Position numbers and translations under genes: made by a program. From contig CAJFQT010000081.1 in the NCBI GenBank assembly GCA_904419095.1, positions 1 to 6,723 on the forward strand: 6,723 bases of DNA, written 5' to 3'. This DNA comes from an uncultured Clostridia bacterium. Its GTDB lineage: Bacteria > Bacillota > Clostridia > TANB77 > CAG-508. Under the pieces are notes generated by a model. It was given only the letters and a program-made list of their open reading frames with translations. It did not search any database and was not told the origin of the DNA. This document shows positions 1-5,240 of the stretch, piece by piece (the first letter of the stretch is position 1; each line of letters begins with the position of its first letter).

Positions 1-1
1 C

Positions 2-136
2 TGTTCTTCCTGCTTTTCTCATAGCCTCTATTGCTACTTTTCTACCAGTTTCTCTTGGGTCATCTCCTCTTGGTGAACTTGCTACTCCAACATTCATATC
101 TGGATCTCCTAATGCTAATATTCCAGTAAATCCATT
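2..136 (-). pseudogene. FIST-domain protein, N-terminal fragment (inverted relative to the rest of the gene)
   Basis: Read on the minus strand, this stretch gives a coding-like peptide containing GFTGILALGDPDMNVGVASS followed by PRGDDPRETGRKVAIEAMRK and AGRT. The GVASS...DPRETGRKVA pattern is what I expect in the N-terminal half of FIST sensor proteins, where a glycine/serine stretch precedes a helix with paired basic residues. Codon use (AGA, GGA, GCA) matches the other genes on this strand and not on the plus strand. There is no start codon: the minus frame is closed upstream by a TAG at about 176-178, and no ATG in frame lies between that stop and the FIST-like part. It continues off the left edge of the window. 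The plus-strand reading of the same bases is also open, but it looks like a shadow, rich in Pro, Ser and Leu. The exact right-hand limit is uncertain, between about 125 and 145. Family assignment is from recalled family patterns, not a search. Confidence 0.6.
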
Positions 137-137
137 T

Positions 138-782
138 TCTGATGAAATATTTAGTGATGGTGTTGCAGTTGCATTTTTCTATACAGATAAGAAAATGGCA
201 AATGTATACACAGGAGCATATCATGAAACAACAAATTCAGGAGTTATAACAAAAATAAAAGGTAACAGAACATTAATGGAAATTGACGGAGTTTCAGCTA
301 TTAAGAAATATTCAACATGGACAGGAAAAAAGATGAAAGATCTAGAAGGAAATAACTTATTAACAGCAACAATAACAGCACCATTAGGTGTAAAAGATAG
401 ATTAGGAGATTTAATTGCAATTCGCCACCCAATGTTTGGAAATAAAGATGGTTCTATGAATATTGGAGCAAATCTTGCAGTAAATACTGCAGTTATTCAA
501 ATGGAAGCTACTGTTGATGAATTAATAAATTCAACAGGAAAAACATTAAGAGAAACAAACAAAATGCTAGGAGAAGATGCAGGAGCATATTTACTTGTTC
601 ACTGTGGAGGAAGAAGATTAGGAATTGGAGATAGAATAGATGAAGTAGCAAAACAATTAAAAAAAGAAGCTAAAGGAGTTCCATTTATTACAATATTTAC
701 ATTTGGTGAATATGGAGTAAAAGATCATGGAGCAAATACAACAGGAGGATTAATGCTTTCATTTACAGCTTTTGCTAAATGA
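138..782 (+). CDS. FIST-domain signal sensor protein, C-terminal part (5'-truncated at an inverted junction)
   Basis: This is the C-terminal portion of a FIST (F-box and intracellular signal transduction) protein, a family thought to bind small ligands in bacterial signalling. The frame reads SDEIFSDGVAVAFFYTDKK, then MANVYTGAYHETT (first ATG at 195), a central PLGVKDRLGDLIAIRHPMFG block, AVNTAVIQMEATVDELI, HCGGRRLGIGDRIDEV, and ends GGLMLSFTAFAK. The block with RHPMFG, the HCGGRRL segment and the GG.MLSFTAF ending are FIST_C-like. The ATG at 195 has no Shine-Dalgarno sequence (upstream is acagataagaaa), and family-like sequence extends 19 codons further upstream, so 195 is an internal Met and not a real start. 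Upstream of about 138 the real coding strand switches to minus. No membrane segment or output domain (histidine kinase, GGDEF, MCP) is fused. No terminator separates it from the aldehyde dehydrogenase gene 126 bases downstream, so co-transcription is possible. Confident of the family, less of the role. Confidence 0.72.
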   Translation, partial: SDEIFSDGVAVAFFYTDKKMANVYTGAYHETTNSGVITKIKGNRTLMEIDGVSAIKKYSTWTGKKMKDLEGNNLLTATITAPLGVKDRLGDLIAIRHPMFGNKDGSMNIGANLAVNTAVIQMEATVDELINSTGKTLRETNKMLGEDAGAYLLVHCGGRRLGIGDRIDEVAKQLKKEAKGVPFITIFTFGEYGVKDHGANTTGGLMLSFTAFAK

Positions 783-892
783 AGAGAAGGGGAAAAACCA
801 CAAACTCAAGAAAGCAATTATAAATGTACATTAGAAACATATAAAACTAAAAATGGAGAAGCACAAATGATGATATGTAAAAATGTACTAAA

Positions 893-900
893 AAAGGAGG
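893..900 (+). promoter_or_regulatory. Strong ribosome binding site fixing the aldehyde dehydrogenase start
   Basis: AAAGGAGG lies 8 bases before the ATG at 909, an ideal Shine-Dalgarno match and spacing. In-frame ATGs at 867 and 870 would add 14 and 13 residues, but they have no such site upstream. In addition, the codons between them and 909 are largely the Shine-Dalgarno sequence itself read as Lys-Lys-Glu-Glu. The start at 909 is therefore preferred. Confidence 0.85.
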
Positions 901-908
901 AAGCAAGT

Positions 909-2342
909 ATGAAAAATTTAATAGGATATGAATGGAAAGATGCATCAGATGGAGCAATAATTGAAGTAGTTAATCCTGCAACACAAGAATTAATAGACAC
1001 AGTACCAAATGTTACAGATGAAGATGTTGATGAAGCAGTAAAAGTAGCAATTCAAGAACAGAAAAAATGGGAAAAAGTATCAATATATGATAGAGCAGAT
1101 ATATTATATAAATTTGTAGACTTGGTAGAAGAAAATAAAGAAAGATTAGCAACACTTTTATCAAATGAAACAGGGAAACCAATACGTGAAGCAAGAGGAG
1201 AAGTTGCAAATGTTCGTATAGGTGTAAGAGGATTTGTTGAAAGAGCAAAACACATGTATGGAGAAAGTATACCAGCAGGAACAGAAGCAGGACAAGAAAC
1301 AACAATGCAAATAACAAAAAGATATCCTATAGGAGTAATTGCAGCAATAATTCCATTTAACTTTCCAAGTGACTTATTCTGCCAAAAAGTACCACCAGCA
1401 CTTATGATGGGAAATAGTATAATTGTAAAACCATCAAATTACAATCCACTAACATTAATCGAATATGTAAAATTAATGATTGAAGCAGGAGTGCCAGCAG
1501 GATGCATTCAAATATTAACAGGAGATGGACCAAAAGCTGGTCAAGCATTAGCAAGACATCCAGGAGTACATCTTGTATCATTAACAGGAGGAACAGCTGC
1601 TGGAATACAAACAATGGGAACAGCATCAAAAAATCTAACACATGTAATGTTAGAACTTGGAGGAAATGATGCATTTATATTCCTAGAAGATGGAGATATG
1701 GATTTAGCTGTTAAAGAAACAATATGGGGAAGATTATATAATGGAGGACAAGTATGTTGCGCAAGCAAACGTTTCTTAATCCATAACTCAAGAAAACAAG
1801 AATTTATTGATAGAATGAAAGAGGTAATATCAAATCTAAAAGTCGGAGACCCAATGCAAGAAGACACAGATATGGGACCAATGATAAACATAAATGCAGC
1901 AAAAAGAATAGAAGAACAAGTAAATCAAATGGTATCAGAAGGTGCAACAATTGTTTGTGGAGGAAAAAGAGAAGATGCATATTACTATCCAACAATATTA
2001 GATAATGTTACAAGAGATATGGAAGTTGCAAAAGATATGGAAATATTCGGACCAGTAATATCTATAATAGGATTTGATAATGTAGAAGAAGCAATTGAAA
2101 TTGCAAATCAATCTTCATATGGACTATGTGGATGTGTAATTTCAAAAGATTACTCAAGAGCAATGAAAATTGCAGACAGACTAGAATGTGGAGGAGCAGT
2201 TGTAAATGGTGCAAGTTTCTATCGTTCATTCGAAATGCCATTTGGTGGATGGAAACATTCAGGAATAGGAAATGAAGGTGTATTATCTACATTACAAGAA
2301 ATGTCAAGAATAAAAACAATAGTGTTGAAAAATATATTGTAA
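909..2342 (+). CDS. NAD(P)-dependent aldehyde dehydrogenase (succinate-semialdehyde / lactaldehyde dehydrogenase-like)
   Basis: Oxidises an aldehyde to the carboxylate with NAD(P)+; cytoplasmic. The 477 residues match the usual ALDH length. Visible motifs, numbered from the ATG at 909: PFNFP with the oxyanion Asn at 151; VKPSN with cofactor-binding Lys174; glycine motif LTGGTAAG at about 225-232; general base Glu249 in LELGGND; nucleophile Cys283 in NGGQVCCASKR; Glu378 in EIFGPV; and a C-terminal GGWKHSGIGNEG. The 34-residue gap between Glu249 and Cys283 is the one seen in E. coli GabD. The residue three after Lys174 is Asn177, where NAD-preferring enzymes usually carry Glu, so NADP use is possible. 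The second Cys (284) next to the nucleophile is seen in several ALDH classes. The substrate cannot be fixed. With a FucO-like reductase nearby, lactaldehyde or another short aldehyde is a reasonable guess, and succinate semialdehyde is also possible. A membrane-anchored protein gene follows 22 bases downstream, probably in the same operon. Confidence 0.93.
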   Translation: MKNLIGYEWKDASDGAIIEVVNPATQELIDTVPNVTDEDVDEAVKVAIQEQKKWEKVSIYDRADILYKFVDLVEENKERLATLLSNETGKPIREARGEVANVRIGVRGFVERAKHMYGESIPAGTEAGQETTMQITKRYPIGVIAAIIPFNFPSDLFCQKVPPALMMGNSIIVKPSNYNPLTLIEYVKLMIEAGVPAGCIQILTGDGPKAGQALARHPGVHLVSLTGGTAAGIQTMGTASKNLTHVMLELGGNDAFIFLEDGDMDLAVKETIWGRLYNGGQVCCASKRFLIHNSRKQEFIDRMKEVISNLKVGDPMQEDTDMGPMININAAKRIEEQVNQMVSEGATIVCGGKREDAYYYPTILDNVTRDMEVAKDMEIFGPVISIIGFDNVEEAIEIANQSSYGLCGCVISKDYSRAMKIADRLECGGAVVNGASFYRSFEMPFGGWKHSGIGNEGVLSTLQEMSRIKTIVLKNIL

Positions 2343-2364
2343 TTAATAGGAAGGAAACAAAATT

Positions 2365-3036
2365 ATGAATAAAAAAACAATAATAATTTTAACAATATCA
2401 GTAATCGTTATTTTAATTATAGCAGGACTTATTTGGTTTTTTGTAGCAAATAAAAATAATAGTAATAATCAAAGTCAAGAAACTCCTGCACAAGAATCTA
2501 AAACACAAAAAATATATGATGAACTAAAAAATAGTGAAGCTTATCAATTTACAAGAAAAATAGATGATAACAATCAAGTTTTAATTGCAAAAAAAGGTGA
2601 CAGAGCATATGAAAAAGAAATATTCAAAGGGAGCGAAACTAATTATTTAGTAAAAGATGGAGATTTATATCTATTAAGTGCCACAAATCAAAGATATTAT
2701 ATATATCAAAACAATGATGAAATCTTAAATTTAATTGTAAATGCTTTTTCTAAAATAGAAAATAAAACATATACAGAAGGAAAAGAAGAAATAAATGGAA
2801 AAAAGTATAATTACGAAGAATTTCAAGGAATACAAGAATTCTTAGTGGATTCAAATTTATATAGTGCAGATGAAACAAATATTAAAACAAGATTTTATTA
2901 TTCAGGAAATGACTTAAAATATATAAAAACAATAACAGAAAATAACGAAGAATTATTAGAAATAAAAATAGAATATGAAGCAGATGATTCACTATTTGAA
3001 ATACCAGAAGGATATACAGATGGAGATAATTCATAA
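2365..3036 (+). CDS. Membrane-anchored protein with LolA/LppX-like extracellular domain
   Basis: A 223-residue protein of unknown function. Residues 1-4 (MNKK) are a positive cytoplasmic tip, and residues about 5-28 form one very hydrophobic membrane segment (TIIILTISVIVILIIAGLIW). A low-complexity Asn/Gln/Ser linker (about 30-45) leads to an acidic domain exposed outside the cell. There is no lipobox cysteine, so it is a signal-anchor protein and not a lipoprotein. The domain has alternating polar strands, repeated Gly-Asp or Asp-Gly turns (KKGDRAY, VKDGDLYLL, EEINGKKYNYEEF) and the ending FEIPEGYTDGD. That is the pattern of the LolA/LppX-type single-sheet proteins common in Bacillota, whose last strand usually reads F-x-I-P. 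AGGAAGGA at 2348-2355 serves as ribosome binding site. It starts only 22 bases after the aldehyde dehydrogenase stop, so it is probably translated from the same mRNA, although it has no obvious link to that reaction. The fold assignment is inference. Confidence 0.8.
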   Translation: MNKKTIIILTISVIVILIIAGLIWFFVANKNNSNNQSQETPAQESKTQKIYDELKNSEAYQFTRKIDDNNQVLIAKKGDRAYEKEIFKGSETNYLVKDGDLYLLSATNQRYYIYQNNDEILNLIVNAFSKIENKTYTEGKEEINGKKYNYEEFQGIQEFLVDSNLYSADETNIKTRFYYSGNDLKYIKTITENNEELLEIKIEYEADDSLFEIPEGYTDGDNS

Positions 3037-3072
3037 TTTGGGAACGTTGGGGACACGCCAAATTGTTCCAAA
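3037..3072 (+). repeat. Imperfect hairpin with TTGGGGACA core (REP-like element or terminator)
   Basis: Directly after the stop codon, TTTGG...AAC pairs with GTT...CCAAA (outer stem 3037-3045 with 3065-3072, one bulged G), and TTGG at 3047-3050 pairs with CCAA at 3058-3061 around a GGACACG loop. No T-run follows, so it would be a poor intrinsic terminator. The TTGGGGACA core recurs inside the hairpin at 4378-4418, where it also spans the stem-loop border. That suggests a dispersed palindromic element. Genome-wide copy number is unknown from this window. Confidence 0.5.
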
Positions 3073-3157
3073 ATTCTTTCAAATACTAGAAGTAGGCTAT
3101 ATTCAACTATAATTTAATTCACAAAAAAAGAAAAGTAAAAAGCAAATCCAACGCTCA

Positions 3158-3176
3158 TGCAGATTATATATCTGCA
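3158..3176 (+). repeat. Small inverted repeat in the leader of the alcohol dehydrogenase gene
   Basis: TGCAGAT and ATCTGCA (7 bases each, perfect) flank a 5-base TATAT centre. The repeat is followed by ACTTTTCTT, so it could be a weak terminator, or an operator or RNA hairpin in the 185-base gap before the alcohol dehydrogenase. A TATAAT at 3108-3113 upstream could be that gene's -10 box, but no convincing -35 accompanies it. If that box is used, the repeat lies in the 5' leader, 46 bases before the ATG. Confidence 0.35.
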
Positions 3177-3221
3177 ACTTTTCTTGTATAAAAATAAAAA
3201 ATATAGAAAGGATGATTATAA

Positions 3222-4373
3222 ATGGCAATTAAATTCGTATTAAATGAAACATCATACTTTGGAGAAAAAGCAAGAGATGTTTTACCAGAAGAAATCAAAA
3301 AAAGAAATTTTAAAAAAGTATTTTTAGTAAGTGATAAATCATTAGTAGAAGCAGGAGTAACAGAAAAAGTAGAAGAAATTCTAAAAGAATCAGGAATAGA
3401 ATATGATTTATATGATGAAATAAAACCAAACCCAACAATAAAAAATGTAACAGATGGTGTAGAGGCTTGTAAAAGATCAGGAGCAGATGTCATTGTTGCA
3501 GTTGGAGGAGGATCAAGTATAGATACATCAAAAGGTATATCAATAGTAATGACAAACCCTGATAGAGCTGATATAAAGTCATTAAATGGAGCATCTAACA
3601 CAGTAAACAGAGGAATGCCAATAATAGCATTACCAACAACAGCTGGAACAGCAGCAGAAGTTACAATAAACTATGTAATAACAGATGAAGAAAGAAAAAT
3701 AAAAATGGTATGTGTTGACCCAAATGATATTCCAATAGTAGCAATAGTAGATTCAGAATTAATGGCATCAATGCCAAAATCACTTGCAGCAGCAACAGGA
3801 ATGGATGCATTAACACATGCAATAGAAGGGTATATAACACTTGCACATAATGAAATATCAGATATGTTCCACTTAAAAGCAATGAAAATGATATTTGCAA
3901 ATCTAGAATCAGCAGTAAACGACAAAGATCAAAAAGCAATAAACATTATGGGAATGGCTCAATATATAGCAGGAATGGGATTTTCAAATGTAGGACTTGG
4001 AATATGTCACTCAATGGCACATCAATTAGGAGCTGTATATGACACACCACATGGAATAGCAAATGCAATGTTATTACCAACTGTATTAGAATACAATGGA
4101 GAGGTATGCTATGAAAGATATCGTGACATATTAAAAGAACTAGGATATCCAGCAGAAAAATATACAAAAGAAGAACTAATAAAAACACTTGTAGAAAGAG
4201 TAAGGGACTTAGGAGAAGCAGTAGGAATAACACAAACAATATCAGACTATGGAGCAAAACCAGAAGATTTCGAAATGCTTGCAGACAAAGCCATGGAAGA
4301 TCCTTGCAAACCAGGAAATCCAAGAGAAACATCAAAAGAAGATTTTATTGCACTTTATAAAAAAGCAATGTAA
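3222..4373 (+). CDS. fucO: Iron-dependent alcohol dehydrogenase, lactaldehyde reductase type
   Basis: Reduces lactaldehyde to 1,2-propanediol (or a similar short aldehyde or alcohol pair) with NADH, using Fe2+; cytoplasmic. The 383 residues equal the length of E. coli FucO, and I recognise close similarity along the whole chain: LNET at the N-terminus, NPTI near 70, GGGSSIDTSK, LPTTAGTAAEVTINYVITDEE, CVDPNDIP, ATGMDALTHAIEGYIT, AGMGFSNVGLG, DTPHGIANA and PGNPRE near the end. The four metal ligands are present as Asp195, His199, His263 and His277, matching the FucO pattern, with His267 also conserved. Asp38 in VSDK corresponds to the FucO residue that favours NAD over NADP. AAAGGA at 3207-3212 lies 9 bases before the ATG. 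A strong hairpin follows the stop by 4 bases. With the aldehyde dehydrogenase upstream it could dismutate an aldehyde. No fucose or rhamnose genes are in the window, so the exact substrate remains an inference. Confidence 0.92.
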   Translation: MAIKFVLNETSYFGEKARDVLPEEIKKRNFKKVFLVSDKSLVEAGVTEKVEEILKESGIEYDLYDEIKPNPTIKNVTDGVEACKRSGADVIVAVGGGSSIDTSKGISIVMTNPDRADIKSLNGASNTVNRGMPIIALPTTAGTAAEVTINYVITDEERKIKMVCVDPNDIPIVAIVDSELMASMPKSLAAATGMDALTHAIEGYITLAHNEISDMFHLKAMKMIFANLESAVNDKDQKAINIMGMAQYIAGMGFSNVGLGICHSMAHQLGAVYDTPHGIANAMLLPTVLEYNGEVCYERYRDILKELGYPAEKYTKEELIKTLVERVRDLGEAVGITQTISDYGAKPEDFEMLADKAMEDPCKPGNPRETSKEDFIALYKKAM

Positions 4374-4377
4374 TAAC

Positions 4378-4418
4378 AAAAATGGTCAATTGGGGACAGG
4401 TACCAATTGACCATTTTT
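4378..4418. terminator. Bidirectional terminator hairpin carrying a TTGGGGACA core
   Basis: A perfect 16-bp stem (4378-4393 pairs with 4403-4418) with a 9-base loop. The 5' arm begins with five A and the 3' arm ends with five T, so it can act as an intrinsic terminator on either strand. It sits between the stops of the convergent alcohol dehydrogenase (4373) and thioesterase (4426). The loop region TTGGGGACAGGTACCAA repeats the core of the hairpin at 3037-3072, which a plain terminator would not require. Confidence 0.8.
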
Positions 4419-4425
4419 AAAGTTT

Positions 4426-4836
4426 TTAAAGAGTTTTATTAAATTTTTCATAAATATTTTCAAAATGCTTTTTTAAATTAATAGGTTTTAAATCAGTATT
4501 AGTAAAACAATGTTTAGTTTCACCAGTAAGAACAAGATTACCAGAGTTTTTATCTGTAATTGTATATTGCATAACAAGTCTAACGCCATTAAAACTTTTA
4601 ATACTTACATCAATCAATATAGTATCATTAAAAGTTACATGATGTTTAAAATCACATTGTACACCAAGAACAGGTATCATTATACCTAAACTTTCTAACA
4701 TTGAATAAGGCATATCTAAAGCATCTAAAAAGGCACATCTAGCTTCTTCTAAAAATCTAATATAATTTGAATGATGAACAATTCCCATTCTATCAGTTTC
4801 ATAATAATTAATTTTTCTTTCATAAATATAATTCAT
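4426..4836 (-). CDS. Acyl-CoA thioesterase, YbgC/FadM (4-hydroxybenzoyl-CoA thioesterase-like) hotdog family
   Basis: Hydrolyses an acyl-CoA (or acyl-ACP) thioester; cytoplasmic, and normally a multimer of hotdog folds. The 136 residues fit the family's usual 130-150. The N-terminal signature YYETDRMGIVHHSNYIRFLE contains the D-x-x-G-x-V-x-x-x-x-Y motif, with the likely catalytic Asp15, Gly18, Val20 and Tyr25, followed by the EEAR start of the central hotdog helix. The rest alternates as beta strands (VLGVQCDFKHHVTFNDTILI, VRLVMQYTI, LVLTGETKHCFTN), as in YbgC. The substrate cannot be inferred from sequence. On the minus strand AAAGGA lies about 15 bases before the ATG, a slightly long spacing, so translation may be modest or aided by structure. 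It is a single gene facing the alcohol dehydrogenase and sharing the hairpin at 4378-4418 as terminator. A candidate promoter at 5044-5072 would give it a leader of about 200 bases containing the large hairpin. Confidence 0.88.
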   Translation of the reverse strand: MNYIYERKINYYETDRMGIVHHSNYIRFLEEARCAFLDALDMPYSMLESLGIMIPVLGVQCDFKHHVTFNDTILIDVSIKSFNGVRLVMQYTITDKNSGNLVLTGETKHCFTNTDLKPINLKKHFENIYEKFNKTL

Positions 4837-4885
4837 AATTTTATTACACTATCCTTTCTATGAGATTTTTGCATAAAAATAAGCC

Positions 4886-4984
4886 GTCCGAAAGGTTGAG
4901 ATATAAATATTTTTTGTCAAAAACATAGCTGGGGTCTTCGCGTAGGTCTTTGACTAAAAATATTTATATCTCAACCTTTCGGAC
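4886..4984. repeat. 99-base near-perfect hairpin (36-bp inverted repeat, MITE-like or structured RNA)
   Basis: Bases 4886-4921 and 4949-4984 are inverted copies of 36 bases with a single mismatch (T4915 opposite T4955). Each outer end starts GTCCGAAAGGTTGAGATATA. The 27-base loop is about 56% G+C (contains CTGGGGTCTTCGCGTAGG) in an otherwise AT-rich sequence. No flanking target-site duplication is visible (AATAAGCC on the left, TCCTCTAC on the right). On the minus strand the stem is followed by GGCTTATTTTTAT, so it could end or attenuate transcription heading for the thioesterase. On the plus strand no T-run follows. It could be a miniature inverted-repeat element, a structured leader RNA, or a small RNA. 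Confidence 0.75.
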
Positions 4985-5043
4985 TCCTCTACAAAATTAA
5001 GTTTGAGCTGTAAGTTTACAATGTATTAAAATCAATTTTTTAT

Positions 5044-5072
5044 ATTATACTACTAGAAATATATTTAGACAA
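5044..5072 (-). promoter_or_regulatory. Candidate promoter for the thioesterase gene
   Basis: Read on the minus strand, TTGTCT (5067-5072) and TATAAT (5044-5049) are separated by 17 bases, a good sigma-A-type match. Transcription would start near 5037, giving a leader of about 200 bases that includes the 99-base hairpin. Confidence 0.45.
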
Positions 5073-5082
5073 GTGGTATAAT
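5054..5082 (+). promoter_or_regulatory. Candidate extended -10 promoter for the amylase gene
   Basis: TGGTATAAT (5074-5082) is an extended -10 box with a perfect TATAAT hexamer. A weak -35, TAGAAA (5054-5059, 4 of 6 consensus bases), lies 17 bases upstream, as is usual when the extended -10 compensates. Transcription would start near 5089, about 150 bases before the amylase ATG. It overlaps the opposing promoter at 5044-5072. Confidence 0.6.
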
Positions 5083-5240
5083 GACAAAAATGAAAACTAA
5101 AGAATATGAATAAGTAGTATAGATGTAAGCCTTTATACAGGCAAAACAAAAAAAGATAAAAAATGATTTTACATAGATAAATAAAAATATATAAGCAATT
5201 TAGGGCTGAATTATAACTACGAAAATGAAAAGAGGCAAAA

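Larger units (their letters stand above)
4837..5240. other. 404-base divergent intergenic region
   Basis: I see no gene here. Frames are short and A/T-rich with no coding-like peptide. It contains the thioesterase ribosome binding site, a 99-base hairpin (4886-4984), an operator-like palindrome TGTAA-GT-TTACA (5009-5020), two overlapping divergent promoters (5044-5082), and an A-rich leader of about 150 bases before the amylase, with a minor GCCT/AGGC hairpin at 5129-5142. No known riboswitch fold is evident. Confidence 0.6.

Noticed and set aside
3..194. Plus-strand open frame from the window edge that joins the FIST C-terminal part without a stop
   Set aside because: Before about 138 the peptide (SSPLGELATPTFISGSPNA) is not FIST-like and is rich in Pro, Ser and Leu. 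The minus strand of the same bases gives family-like sequence with the local codon preferences, so the plus frame is a shadow.
779..823. Tiny ORF overlapping the FIST stop (ATG at 779, 14 codons)
   Set aside because: It has no ribosome binding site and no recognisable product, and its length is within chance for an A-rich spacer.
783..908. Rex or other redox-operator site before the aldehyde dehydrogenase
   Set aside because: No TTGTGA-type inverted repeat is present. The only palindrome is a short ATGTACAT, which is common by chance in such sequence.
4916..4955. TTGACA/TTGACT hexamers inside the 99-base hairpin as -35 boxes
   Set aside because: 17 bases further on, neither strand has a -10 box (the sequence there is AACCTT). 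The hexamers follow from the inverted-repeat symmetry.
5009..5020. TGTAAGTTTACA as a catabolite control (cre) site upstream of the amylase
   Set aside because: It lacks the central CG and is two bases shorter than the cre consensus. It remains a generic palindrome that could bind some regulator.
5089..5240. Riboswitch in the amylase leader
   Set aside because: Only a 4-bp GCCT/AGGC hairpin and scattered weak pairings are visible, with no conserved riboswitch core and no terminator before the ATG.
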